Assembly: GCF_014851815.1 (NCBI RefSeq)
Contig: NZ_JACVAJ010000001.1
Location: forward strand, 1,426,001-1,490,000
Source of the DNA: Pseudoxanthomonas sp. PXM01
GTDB lineage: Bacteria > Pseudomonadota > Gammaproteobacteria > Xanthomonadales > Xanthomonadaceae
DNA length: 64,000 bases
Direction of reading: 5' to 3'
Notes under the pieces: model-generated
What the model was told of the DNA's origin: nothing
The model's database searches: none
The model's input: the letters and a program-made list of their open reading frames with translations, nothing else
Made by a program: the position numbers and the translations under genes
Part shown: one piece after another, positions 17,437 through 27,421 of the stretch
Layout of the letters: the number at the start of each line of letters is the position of its first letter
Position numbering within the stretch: position 1 is the stretch's first letter

Positions 17437-20400
17437 TCAAGGCGTGTCCTCCTGTGCCGGCGCTGCGCCCCGCTCGATCTGTGTCGCGATCACCGCCGCC
17501 AGCATGTCGCCGGTGACCGGCTTGCGGATGAAGTCGTCGAACCCCGCCTGCCGCGCCAGCGGCTCGGCTTCGGCGTCGGTGCGCGCGGTCAGGGCGATCA
17601 ACGGCGTGGTCACGCCATGCAAGCGCAACTGGCGCGCCAGCGCCATGCCGTCCAGGCCCGGAAGATCGAGATCGAGGAAAGCCATGTCGAACGCCGTCGT
17701 CACCACTTCGGTCAACGCCGCCAGTCCGTGAGGCGCGTGGGTCACGCGATGGCCGCGCGCGCGGAGCAGTCCGGCCACGACATCGGCGACCGTCGCATCG
17801 TCCTCGACCAGCAGGATGTGCAGCGGTCCGACAGGCGTCGCCTGCTCGGTGTCCGCCGCGGGCACCGGGTACTCGTCGCCTGCGGCCACGACCTGCAGGG
17901 ACGGCAGGTCGACGGAAAAACGCGTGCCCTTGCCCGGTGCGCTGTCGACGTCGATCCGCCCGCCCATCGCCACCGCCAGTTCCTGGCAGATCGCCAGGCC
18001 CAGGCCGCTGCCGCCGTAGCGCGCCGTCGTCTGCGCGCCTTCGGCCTGCTCGAAGCGGCGGAACAGCCGGGCCTGCTGCTCGGCATTGATGCCGGGGCCG
18101 GTGTCGCCGACCACCAGCCGCACGCCTTGCGGCGCCAGCGGCAGCGCATGCAGCGACACATGGCCGGACTCGGTGAACTTGATCGCATTGCCCAGCAGGT
18201 TGAGCAGGATCTGACGCAACCGCAGCGGATCGCCGCGCACCACGCGCGGCACACCGGCGGCGATGCCATCCTGGAACGCGAGGCCACGTTTGCCCGCGAC
18301 CGGTCCCATCAGCGCGACGACGTCCGAGACCAGCGCGTGCAGGTCGAACTCGACCTGCTGGAGTTCGAGCTTGCCCGCTTCGATCTTCGCCAGGTCCAGT
18401 GCATCGTTGACCAGCCTCAGCAGGTGCGTGCCGGCACGCTGGATGGCGTCGGTGTAGCCCGTCTGCCGCTCGTCCAACGTCGTGGCCTGCAGCAGTTCCG
18501 TCATGCCGAGCACGCCGGTCATCGGTGTGCGGATCTCGTGGCCGAGCGTGGCCAGGAAGCGGGTCTTCGCCAGCGATGCCTGTTCGGCCACTTCGCGCTT
18601 GTGTTCGGCCAGCTGCCACGCGCTCCTGCGGCGCACGCGCCGTCGGTACGCCGCGGCGGCGGCGAGCAGCAGCAGCACCCCCAGGACCGTGAACAGGGCC
18701 AGCCCCCATGCGCTCCGCCACCACGGCGGGAGCACGTGCACCGGCACCTGCAGTTCGCGCGAGGCATTGCCCGCAGCGTCGAAGGACTGCACCCGCAGCC
18801 GGTAACGGCCAGGGGTGAGCGCGGAGAACACACGCTCGCCGCTGGCGCCCTGGTCCACCCAACCGCTGTCGAACCCTTCCAGCAGCGAGCGGTAGCGATT
18901 GCCCAGCGGATTCTCGTAGCTCAGCAGGCGCGTGCCGACGAGCAGTTCGTGGTCCTCGGGCTGCAGGACGAGGGGCTGGTCGATCCGCAGCGCAAGCACG
19001 TCGTCGCCGCGGCTGACCTGGAGGCTGTCGAGCACCAGGTTCGGCGTCACCGGCCTGGGGTCCGGCAACTGCGTGTCCAGCAGCGCGACCGACCCGTCGG
19101 CAGCGGTCGACACCAGCAGGCCGTCCCGCGTCAGCAACAGCCCGCGATCGTTGAGCTCCTGGCTGAGCAGTCCCTCGCGCACGCCGAAGTTGCGCAGCAG
19201 GGCACGCGAGCCGTGCAGGTTGGGGTCGATGCGGAACAGGCCGCGGCGCGTGCCCAGCCAGACCCGTCGCTGCAGGTCGACCGTCAGGCCGGTCGACTCG
19301 ACGGCAGGCAGTCCTTCCGCCGCACCGATCCTGCGTTCGCGCACCCAGCGGGTGCCGTCGCGGCGCCAGGCCTCCACGCCCGACATGCGATGCAGCCAGA
19401 GGCGGTCGGCATGCTCGAAGGCGAACGCATACACGCGCTCGCCGCCCATCGCGCCCACCGCGACGAAGCGGCCCGCCGCCTCGTCCCACACCATCATGCC
19501 GGCAGCGCCACCCAGCCAGGCGCGTCCGTCGGGCGCGACCGCCAGGCCCTCGATGTCGGGCAGGCCGCTGCCGTCCTCCTGCTTGACGATGGTGCGCAAT
19601 ACGCGTCCATCGGTGATGTCGCGCTGCTGCACGCTGCCCATCTGCGTGACCAGCCACAGCGTGTCGTCCTTCGCTTCGACCAGCCAGTCGATCGACGTGC
19701 CGTCCGGCACCGCGTCCTGGCCTTGCTGCGACCATTGCCGTAGTGCACCGGTCCGCGGGTCGACGCGGATCAGCCCGTTGCGGTGGCCGATCCACAGGTT
19801 GCCATGGCGATCCTGCCGCAACGATGTCAGCCGCAGTTCTCCGAGCAGGGCAGCGTGCTGCGGCAAGGGCGTGACATGACCGCTGCGCGTATCCAGACGT
19901 TCCACCTTGCCGGTACTGCTGGCGATCCAGACACCGCCGTCACCGGCCTGCGACAGCCCGCGATAGAGTCCGCCGCCGAGCCCCTGCGCCGGCGAGAACG
20001 CGGCGATGCGCCGCCAGTCCGACCGCAGGTAAGCCAGGCCCCGTGTCGGCACCGGCACCCACAGGCCACCGTCCGGCAACACAAGCACGGTCTGCAGCAC
20101 GCGGCCGATGCCCACACTCTGCGCGTCGTAGTTCACTGGCGCCGGGGCGCGATCGCCCTCCGTGCGCCACAACCCGCCCTGGCTGGCCAGCCAGTACTCG
20201 CCCTCGCCATCGCTGGTCATCGCGATGAGTGCGTTGGGGCGCGCGAACATCGGCGACCACGGCGGCGACACCCATCCGCCCTCCTGCGACCAGCGATGCA
20301 CGCCGTCCGACGCACCCACCCAGATCGCCTCGTTGTCGGCGGTCACCGAGTAGACGATCTGACCGTCTCCCGCAGGCAGTGCGAGACGCTCGACCCGCGT

Positions 20401-21009
20401 GCCGTCGAATCGCGCCAGGCCACCCATGGTGCCGATCCACAGCGCACCCTTCGTATCGAAGGCCAGCGACAGTACGTTGTCCGACGGCAGGCCTTCGCCA
20501 CCGTCGGGTGACGCCGCGTAGCGGGTGATGCGGCCGTCCGCTGCCAGCTTGTGCAATCCGCCACCGAAGGTACCGAACCACACGTCGCCGCCACGGCTGG
20601 CGATGGCGAACACCTCGTCGCTGCCCATTTGCGGATGATCGGACTTGCGGTAGTGGCGGAAGCCGCGACGGTCCACGTCCATCACGCTGAGACCGCCGTT
20701 CTCGGTCGCTACCCACACGCGGTCCGCCGCATCGACGTGCAGCGCCTGCACGACGTTGCCGGGCAACGAGGCGGGATCGGCAGGATCGTGCCGCCAGACC
20801 TTGAAGCCGACGCCGTCGTAGCGGGCCAGGCCGTCCCAGGTCGCGATCCACAGGTGGCCGGCACGATCGCGCGCCAGCGCAGGAATCGTCGTGGAGGGCA
20901 GGCCGTCGCCGGCGCCCAGCAGGCGGAAGCGCGGAATCTCCGGCACCGTCGCGGGTGCAGGTGCGCACACCAGGCAGAACAGCAGCAACCACCACGCACG
21001 CATCACCAT
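17437..21009 (-). CDS. Hybrid two-component sensor histidine kinase with periplasmic beta-propeller sensor
   Basis: 1190 residues. Signal peptide (1-20); about 600 residues of two-component-regulator propeller repeats (GHLWIATWDGLARYDG, GALWIGTMGGLARFDG, GNLWIGHRNGLIRVDP); a Y_Y_Y domain ending near 750 (GRYRLRVQSFDAAGN); one membrane helix (about 768-788). Then come a HisKA domain with phospho-His824 in GHEIRTPMTG, a HATPase with LLNLLGNAIKFTESG, VGDTGPGI and YGGSGLGLAI, and a receiver with FLDLDLPGLDG (phospho-Asp1113) and the IRKP lysine. Senses a periplasmic signal and phosphorylates its own receiver; there is no DNA-binding domain, so a downstream partner is needed. Followed 2 bp later by a secreted unknown. 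Confidence 0.92.
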   Translation of the reverse strand: MVMRAWWLLLFCLVCAPAPATVPEIPRFRLLGAGDGLPSTTIPALARDRAGHLWIATWDGLARYDGVGFKVWRHDPADPASLPGNVVQALHVDAADRVWVATENGGLSVMDVDRRGFRHYRKSDHPQMGSDEVFAIASRGGDVWFGTFGGGLHKLAADGRITRYAASPDGGEGLPSDNVLSLAFDTKGALWIGTMGGLARFDGTRVERLALPAGDGQIVYSVTADNEAIWVGASDGVHRWSQEGGWVSPPWSPMFARPNALIAMTSDGEGEYWLASQGGLWRTEGDRAPAPVNYDAQSVGIGRVLQTVLVLPDGGLWVPVPTRGLAYLRSDWRRIAAFSPAQGLGGGLYRGLSQAGDGGVWIASSTGKVERLDTRSGHVTPLPQHAALLGELRLTSLRQDRHGNLWIGHRNGLIRVDPRTGALRQWSQQGQDAVPDGTSIDWLVEAKDDTLWLVTQMGSVQQRDITDGRVLRTIVKQEDGSGLPDIEGLAVAPDGRAWLGGAAGMMVWDEAAGRFVAVGAMGGERVYAFAFEHADRLWLHRMSGVEAWRRDGTRWVRERRIGAAEGLPAVESTGLTVDLQRRVWLGTRRGLFRIDPNLHGSRALLRNFGVREGLLSQELNDRGLLLTRDGLLVSTAADGSVALLDTQLPDPRPVTPNLVLDSLQVSRGDDVLALRIDQPLVLQPEDHELLVGTRLLSYENPLGNRYRSLLEGFDSGWVDQGASGERVFSALTPGRYRLRVQSFDAAGNASRELQVPVHVLPPWWRSAWGLALFTVLGVLLLLAAAAAYRRRVRRRSAWQLAEHKREVAEQASLAKTRFLATLGHEIRTPMTGVLGMTELLQATTLDERQTGYTDAIQRAGTHLLRLVNDALDLAKIEAGKLELQQVEFDLHALVSDVVALMGPVAGKRGLAFQDGIAAGVPRVVRGDPLRLRQILLNLLGNAIKFTESGHVSLHALPLAPQGVRLVVGDTGPGINAEQQARLFRRFEQAEGAQTTARYGGSGLGLAICQELAVAMGGRIDVDSAPGKGTRFSVDLPSLQVVAAGDEYPVPAADTEQATPVGPLHILLVEDDATVADVVAGLLRARGHRVTHAPHGLAALTEVVTTAFDMAFLDLDLPGLDGMALARQLRLHGVTTPLIALTARTDAEAEPLARQAGFDDFIRKPVTGDMLAAVIATQIERGAAPAQEDTP

Positions 21010-21117
21010 TCCTGACCGCCCCTCTTTCCCTGTCGTCCCCCGCCCGGCATCGTCGCAACGGACCGTTGCACGCGCAAGCGGGGTATCTTCATGGACCGGC
21101 CCCTAGAATCCGTCCCC

Positions 21118-21777
21118 ATGCCCGGATCGACCGCCCGCCGCCTGCTGATGCGCAGCCTCTGCCTGCTGGCGCTGGTGCCTGCCGCGTCGTTCGCGCGCGA
21201 CACGCTGGCGGGGTACACGTTGGACCCCGTACACACGCGCGTGATGTTCGCGATCTCGCATGCCGGTTTCTCCAACGCACTCGGCACCGTCTCGGGCAGC
21301 ACCGGCACGCTGGTGTTCGATCCGGACGACTGGACGCGCGCACGCGTCGACGTCCGCGTGCCGGTCGCACGCATCGACCTGGGCGATGGCGACTGGAACA
21401 AGGCCACCCTGGCGAAGTCGCTGCTCGACGCCGAAGGACATCCGGAAGCGCGCTTCGTGTCCACGCGGGTGGAACCGGTCGATGCCACGCATGCCCGCGT
21501 GGTCGGCGACCTCAGCCTGCGCGGGGTGACGCGCGAAGTCGTCCTCGACGTGACCCTCAACGCCATCAAACGCCATCCCATGCCGCCGTTCCGGCGCACG
21601 GTGGGCTTCTCCGCCACCACCCAGCTCAGCCGCGCCGATTTCGGCATCACTGCGTGGAAATCGGTGATCGGCGACGAAGTGGAACTTCGCATCGAAGCGG
21701 AAGCCACCTACGACGGCAAGGCCGACGACGACACGACCATCCCGCCTTCCCCTTCCACTCAGGAGCCGACGCCATGA
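21118..21777 (+). CDS. YceI family periplasmic lipid-binding-fold protein
   Basis: 219 residues. Hydrophobic signal (RSLCLLALVPAASFA), then the YceI lipocalin-like barrel: GYTLDPVHTRVMFAISHAGFS, PVARIDLGDGDWN, LSLRGVTREVVLDVTLN and SRADFGITAW. YceI proteins bind polyisoprenoid or quinone-like lipids. The ATG at 21118 is eight bases after a TAGAAT hexamer (21104-21109), so a leaderless start is possible; an ATG at 21148 would also leave a signal peptide. Operon of yceI, cytochrome b561 and a second yceI. Confidence 0.85.
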   Translation: MPGSTARRLLMRSLCLLALVPAASFARDTLAGYTLDPVHTRVMFAISHAGFSNALGTVSGSTGTLVFDPDDWTRARVDVRVPVARIDLGDGDWNKATLAKSLLDAEGHPEARFVSTRVEPVDATHARVVGDLSLRGVTREVVLDVTLNAIKRHPMPPFRRTVGFSATTQLSRADFGITAWKSVIGDEVELRIEAEATYDGKADDDTTIPPSPSTQEPTP

Positions 21778-22400
21778 CCCTGAAGAACACCGACGAGCGC
21801 TGGGGCGCCGTCAGCCAGCTGTTCCACTGGACCATCGTCGTGCTGATCCTGGTCATGGCCTACCTGGGCCTGACGATGGGCGACCTGCCCAACGGGCCGC
21901 GCAAGATCAACATCTACGCGCTGCACAAGTCGATCGGCCTGACCATCCTGGCGCTGGTCGTGCTGCGCGTGCTGTGGCGTGTCTATGCCGGGGCACCTGC
22001 ACCGGTCGCCGGCACGCCGACCTGGCAACAGCGCATCGCCTCGGTGACGCACTTCTTCCTGTATGCGCTGTTGTTCGCCATTCCGCTGTCGGGCTGGGTG
22101 CTGAACTCGTCCGCGGGCTATCCGCTGCAGTGGTTCAAGCTGTTCAACCTGCCCGCCATCACCGGACGCAGCGACAGCGTGCATGAAGCCGCAGAAGGCG
22201 CGCACGAGTTGCTGTTCTGGGTGCTGGTGGTACTGGTGATGGCGCATGCCGGCGCCGCGCTGTACCACCATCTGTTCCAGGGCGACGCCACGCTGCGCCG
22301 CATGCTGCCGGGCCGGCGCACCGCCGTCGCCGCGCCGGCCGCCGCTTCGCCCCTTCCCTCTTCCCCCACCCCGCAGGATTCCCCCGATGAAAATCCGTGA
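21774..22400 (+). CDS. Cytochrome b561 family membrane protein
   Basis: 208 residues. Four membrane helices with paired haem-ligand histidines: VSQLFHWTIVVLILVM, YALHKSIGLTILALVVLRVLW, IASVTHFFLYALLFAIPLSGW and MAHAGAALYHHLF. Prokaryotic cytochrome b561 passes electrons from the quinone pool to partners, often in superoxide or organic-radical handling. The start overlaps the upstream yceI stop (ATGA) and the end overlaps the next yceI by 14 bp. The C-terminal Pro/Ala/Ser tail (about 30 residues) is extra to the core fold. Confidence 0.9.
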   Translation: MTLKNTDERWGAVSQLFHWTIVVLILVMAYLGLTMGDLPNGPRKINIYALHKSIGLTILALVVLRVLWRVYAGAPAPVAGTPTWQQRIASVTHFFLYALLFAIPLSGWVLNSSAGYPLQWFKLFNLPAITGRSDSVHEAAEGAHELLFWVLVVLVMAHAGAALYHHLFQGDATLRRMLPGRRTAVAAPAAASPLPSSPTPQDSPDENP

Positions 22401-22947
22401 ATGCGCGCGCCTGGCGCTCGCCTCCCTGTTGCTGGCCGCCGTACCGGCCATGGCGGCCGACTACGTGCAGGCGCCCGGCTCCACGCTGGTGTTCGCCAGC
22501 AACTACCAGGGTGAAACCTTCACCGGCAAGTTCGGCGGCTTCGCCACCACGCTGAGCTTCGATCCGGCGCAGCTCGCGACCAGCAAGCTCGACGTCACCA
22601 TCCAGCTGGCGGGCACGCAGACCGGCAACGGCGACCGCGACGGCACGCTGACGTCCAGCGACTTCTTCAACGTCGCCAAGTTCGCGCAGGCCCGTTACAC
22701 CGCGACGAAGTTCCGTTCGCTGGGCGGCAACCAGTACGCGGCCGACGGCACGCTGTCGCTGCGCGGCGTCAGCAAGCCGGTCACGCTGACCTTCACCTGG
22801 ACCCCGGGCGCGCAGCCGGTGCTCGCCGGCAAGGCGACGGTGAAGCGCCTGGACTTCGGCGTCGGCGGCGGCGACTGGGCCGACACCTCGACGATTCCGA
22901 ATGACGTGGCGATCAGCACCAGGGTCTTGTTGAAGCCCGCCAAGTAA
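22387..22947 (+). CDS. YceI family periplasmic protein (second copy)
   Basis: 186 residues. Signal peptide LALASLLLAAVPAMAADY, then the YceI barrel: PGSTLVFASNYQGETFTGKFGGF, LTSSDFFNVAKFAQARYTA, LSLRGVSKPVTLTF and KRLDFGVGGGDWADTS. It differs from the first copy and is closer to the classical cytochrome-b561-linked type, in which the b561 and YceI are fused or adjacent. Overlaps the cytochrome gene by 14 bp, so translation is probably coupled. Confidence 0.88.
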   Translation: MKIRECARLALASLLLAAVPAMAADYVQAPGSTLVFASNYQGETFTGKFGGFATTLSFDPAQLATSKLDVTIQLAGTQTGNGDRDGTLTSSDFFNVAKFAQARYTATKFRSLGGNQYAADGTLSLRGVSKPVTLTFTWTPGAQPVLAGKATVKRLDFGVGGGDWADTSTIPNDVAISTRVLLKPAK

Positions 22948-22955
22948 AAAAACCG

Positions 22956-23930
22956 ATGCGCGGGCGACGCTTGCTGCTTCGTCTCGGCATCGCCACCGTG
23001 CTGCTGTGCGCGGCCGGTGCCGCCGGCCTGTGGTGGCTTGGCGGCACGCTCGTCGCACCGCGGCCCGCGGTGATCGGTCCGCCTCCCGCGGATCTCCACG
23101 CACGCGAGGTAGATATCGCCGTCCCGCAGGCGCCCCCTGTTGCGGGCTGGTGGATCGCCGGAGAACCAGGCCGTGCCAGCGTGCTGCTGTTGCATGGCAT
23201 CCGTTCGGACCGTCGCGCGATGCTGGGGCGCGCCCGGCTGTTGTCGCGACATGGATACGCGGTGTTGCTGATCGACCTTCCAGCGCATGGCGAAAGTCCG
23301 GGCGACGCGATCACGCTCGGCTGGCGTGAAGCCGCCGCCGTGACAGCGGCGCGCGACTGGATGCACGAACAACGTCCCGGCGAGAAGCGTGCCGTGATCG
23401 GCGTGTCGCTGGGCGGGGCATCGGTGGTGCTGGGGCCACAGCCCAGCGGCTTTGACGCGGTGGTGCTGGAAGCCGTGTATTCCGATGCGCGCCAGGCCAT
23501 CCGCAACCGCATCGCGATGCGGCTGGGCGACACCGCAGCCACGCTCTCGCCACTGCTGGCGATGCAGGCCGAGTGGCGGCTCGGCATTCCCGTTCGAGAA
23601 CTTTCCCCCATCGACCGCATCGCAAACCTCGGCGCACCGGTGCTGGTGGTCGCGGGCGGACAGGACCGGCATACGCTGCCGGCCGAGTCGCGTGCGATGT
23701 ACGGGCGCGCACGCGCGCCGAAATCATTCTGGTTGCTGCCCGACGCCGCCCACGTGGACTTCCTTGCGCACGATCCTGCCGGTTATACCGACCATGTGAT
23801 CGGCTTCCTGGATCGGCAGCTGGACGATCCTGCGCGCTGCCTCCGTCAGCGCGACGACGCGACGAGCGCGGGCTCGCAGGAACGCCGCTCCGCTGCCTGC
23901 GCGGATATCGAGAAGCGTCCCAGTCCGTAA
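22956..23930 (+). CDS. Membrane-anchored alpha/beta hydrolase
   Basis: 324 residues. N-terminal membrane anchor (about 10-30), oxyanion region VLLLHGIRSDRRAMLGRA, nucleophile elbow GVSLGGAS, acid-containing VLVVAGGQDRHTLP and catalytic His near HVDFLAHDP. The YAVLLIDLPAHGESPGD strand is typical of serine hydrolases of the BEM46/YtfP type. Substrate unknown. It begins 8 bp after yceI-2 and may share its transcript. Its last 85 bp overlap the end of the convergent heme-protein gene, and its final 30 residues are low-complexity and lie outside the hydrolase fold. Confidence 0.8.
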   Translation: MRGRRLLLRLGIATVLLCAAGAAGLWWLGGTLVAPRPAVIGPPPADLHAREVDIAVPQAPPVAGWWIAGEPGRASVLLLHGIRSDRRAMLGRARLLSRHGYAVLLIDLPAHGESPGDAITLGWREAAAVTAARDWMHEQRPGEKRAVIGVSLGGASVVLGPQPSGFDAVVLEAVYSDARQAIRNRIAMRLGDTAATLSPLLAMQAEWRLGIPVRELSPIDRIANLGAPVLVVAGGQDRHTLPAESRAMYGRARAPKSFWLLPDAAHVDFLAHDPAGYTDHVIGFLDRQLDDPARCLRQRDDATSAGSQERRSAACADIEKRPSP

Positions 23931-24454
23931 GCGAGGGCGCCCAGGACGTCGCCCTCGCGATGATCTTCGTGGCATGACAGACATGCCGGGCGCGCGCGGA
24001 TCGCACCCATCGCGCGTTCGCCCCGCGGCGTGTCCTGCACGACCAGCTCCCTGCCCGACGCCAGCGCGGCCAGCGCCTCGCGCTCCCACGCGTGCAGGCC
24101 GCGCGTGGAGGCCGGTGGCGCACGCAGGCCGGAATCGCCATCGGGGTGCTGGAACCCCATGAAACTCGCGGCATGGACCACCGGCGGGTCGTGCCGAGCG
24201 ACACCGACCAGTTCCACTTCGATCACGCAGCGCCCGTGCTCATCCACGGCCTCGAACCGGGCGTCGCGCATGCGCGCCATCATCGGCGTGACGCGCATCC
24301 TGCCGAAGCCCCGGCTATCCACGAAGGCATCGACGAACTCGCCGTGCATCCGGCGCAGTGCGGGATCGTCGTCGTGGACACCGCCGACGGTCGCGAGCGG
24401 CACGCAGGCACCTGCGACCACGAGCGTCAGCCACACTCCACGTATCGATGCCAT
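23846..24454 (-). CDS. Periplasmic monoheme protein with Tll0287-like (DUF3365) domain
   Basis: 202 residues. N-terminal signal (VWLTLVVAGACVPLATVGG), a sensor-like domain with PMMARMRDARFEAVDEHGR and PPVVHAASFMGFQHPDGDSGLRAPP, and a c-type haem site CLSCH at 158-162 followed by REGDVLGALAYGLGRFSI. This is the layout of the DUF3365/Tll0287-like heme proteins, which are periplasmic redox or sensing proteins. The start at 24454 is chosen because it places a signal sequence first; an upstream ATG at 24532 would not. The last 28 codons are antisense to the end of the hydrolase gene. Confidence 0.75.
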   Translation of the reverse strand: MASIRGVWLTLVVAGACVPLATVGGVHDDDPALRRMHGEFVDAFVDSRGFGRMRVTPMMARMRDARFEAVDEHGRCVIEVELVGVARHDPPVVHAASFMGFQHPDGDSGLRAPPASTRGLHAWEREALAALASGRELVVQDTPRGERAMGAIRARPACLSCHEDHREGDVLGALAYGLGRFSISAQAAERRSCEPALVASSR

Positions 24455-24541
24455 GGGTAACCCCGCCTGGAGGGACCCACCTAGCGCGGCCGTCCCGTGC
24501 ACTGGCGCACCGTCGTGCGTCCGTTCCGTCAACGGACAGCT

Positions 24542-24769
24542 TTACGGGTGCAGGAACGCCCCCACCGCACCGGCATCGAAGGGCCAGTCCAGTTCCGCAC
24601 CGGTATCGCTGCGATGCAGCACAGGGACGCGGATGCCGTAACGCGCTTCCAAAGCGTCGTCTTCATCGATGAAAACGCTTTCGAACTCGGGAATGCGTGC
24701 GTGCGCGAGTATGTCGAGCGCCAGGTCGCACAGGTGGCAATCGTCGCGCTGGTAGAGGATCAGGGGCAT
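24542..24769 (-). CDS. Glutaredoxin-family (DUF836-like) small thiol protein
   Basis: 75 residues. LILYQRDDCHLCDLALDIL carries a CxxC pair, and VPVLHRSDTGAELDWPFD holds the cis-proline and ends the short thioredoxin fold. Such proteins are cytoplasmic and of unknown client, possibly in disulfide or metal handling. Divergent from sdaA, 77 bp apart; same strand as the heme protein gene and 87 bp upstream of it. Confidence 0.85.
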   Translation of the reverse strand: MPLILYQRDDCHLCDLALDILAHARIPEFESVFIDEDDALEARYGIRVPVLHRSDTGAELDWPFDAGAVGAFLHP

Positions 24770-24846
24770 CGCGGCTGAGGAGTGAAGGGCATGTGGCGTC
24801 TACGTGCTTAGAATAGCGGCCTTTTTTCGACGGCGGTTTTTGCAGC

Positions 24847-26228
<1,382 letters not shown>

Positions 26229-26229
<1 letters not shown>

Positions 26230-26669
26230 TGGCCATGGAAGAGCTACTCATCGGCCATGCCTCTGGCGATGAGGCAGAGCTTGTGTGCGCACATCTGAGG
26301 GCATTCAACGATGCGGCCATCGGTGAGATCAAGTTCTTACCCATCCAGCTGGTCGTCAGAGATGGTGCCGGCGGCTTGATGGCCGGCGTGGTCGCGGAGG
26401 TCGCACTGGGATGGCTGGAGGTTCACGTCCTCTGGGTCGATGAGTACGCGCGCAACAAGGATCTCGGATCCAGGTTGCTCATTGCGTGCGAACAGCAGGC
26501 AACCTTGCTTGGCGCGCATTCGGCGCGCCTGGACACTTTCGATTGGCAGGCGCTGGATTTCTACTCAAGGCACGGCTACATCGTGTTCGGCGAGCTGCCA
26601 GACTATCCGCACGGAAGGAAGCGGTACTTCATGTCGAAGAGTCTCCCCTTGCCGCCGGGCGACCAGTGA
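26229..26669 (+). CDS. GNAT family N-acetyltransferase
   Basis: 146 residues. Acetyl-CoA-binding signature DEYARNKDLGSRLLIACEQQA and a typical closing LDFYSRHGYIVFGELPDYP. Substrate unknown. The ATG shares one base with the sdaA stop (TGATG). Codon use looks more relaxed and less GC-rich at third positions than in the neighbours, which could mean recent arrival. It ends before a hairpin-bearing convergent gap. Confidence 0.75.
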
Positions 26670-26720
26670 AAGGCAAATTCGTTTCGTGAGCAGGCTTGGT
26701 GCGGTGCGCGGCGACGGCAA

Positions 26721-26813
26721 GCGCATAGGTTGGGGTGAACGAAGTGAACCCCGACATCGGTATCCTCAAGCGTCAATGTGTTGGGGTTCGCAGGCTCATC
26801 CCAACCTATGCGC
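26721..26813. repeat. REP-like imperfect inverted repeat
   Basis: Outer arms GCGCATAGGTTGGG (26721-26734) and CCCAACCTATGCGC (26800-26813) pair perfectly over 14 bp. Inside them GTGAACCCC and GGGGTTCGC stretches continue an interrupted stem. Motif TAGGTTGGGGTGAACGAAG is of the REP-like kind seen in xanthomonads. It lies between convergent genes ending at 26669 and 26848. Confidence 0.75.
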
Positions 26814-26847
26814 TGTCGTCAGCGAACGCTGATGGCCTCTGGATCCG

Positions 26848-27237
26848 TCAGCGGCAGCCGACAGCATCCTGTTCGCATGCAGCTTCCGCACGGTTGTCGC
26901 GCAGGGCGGCGTCCTTGCCGACCGTGTAGCCGAACCAGACCACGAACAGCACCAACAGCAGCCCCATCATCAGCCACGACGGCAGTTTCGACGTTGCCCC
27001 AGCCGTCGCCGGCCCGCCGCCGACCCCATCCGGGGGCGCATCACCGGCCAGTTCCCCTATTGCCACCTCCAACGCCGCCGCCAGCGCGAGGCAGGTCTCC
27101 TTGGATGCTGCCGCCCCCGCTTCGATCCGCTGCAGCGTCCGCGTGCTCACCCCGGCGACCGTCGCCAAGTGTTCCTGCGACCAGGCCCGCTGTTCCCTCA
27201 GGGTCCGGATCCGTTCGGCGTTCAGTTTCATGTCCAT
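26848..27237 (-). CDS. XRE-type HTH regulator with C-terminal membrane anchor
   Basis: 129 residues. The N-terminal helix-turn-helix (KLNAERIRTLREQRAWSQEHLATVAGVSTRTLQRIE, about residues 3-40) is strong. A proline/glycine linker (about 75-95) leads to one hydrophobic segment WLMMGLLLVLFVVWFGY near the C-terminus, and the tail has two cysteines in the last ten residues. This is a single-pass membrane-tethered DNA-binding protein. Two possible ATGs lie six bases apart (27237 and 27231). It is divergent from the diguanylate cyclase gene, which could be a target. Confidence 0.8.
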   Translation of the reverse strand: MDMKLNAERIRTLREQRAWSQEHLATVAGVSTRTLQRIEAGAAASKETCLALAAALEVAIGELAGDAPPDGVGGGPATAGATSKLPSWLMMGLLLVLFVVWFGYTVGKDAALRDNRAEAACEQDAVGCR

Positions 27238-27421
27238 CGTTGTCGGTCTTGTCCCGGCCAGTGTACGTTCGGTCCCAGCCTCCCTCCGTACCGGCCGGAT
27301 CGCCACGACAGGGACGCGACAGCAGCACGACACCGGCTCCGGCGCCCTTTAGGCACGAGCACCTGCGCCGATACCGTACTTTGGTAAACCGACTTACCGG
27401 AGACGCGTCCTGTCCCAGTCC

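Noticed and set aside
16469-19795. A 1108-codon frame on the minus strand
   Set aside because: Only its last 321 codons are a real gene; the rest is the out-of-frame shadow of the hybrid kinase.
27238-27421. tRNA or small RNA gene in the divergent gap before the diguanylate cyclase
   Set aside because: No cloverleaf, conserved TTC arm or terminator is seen.
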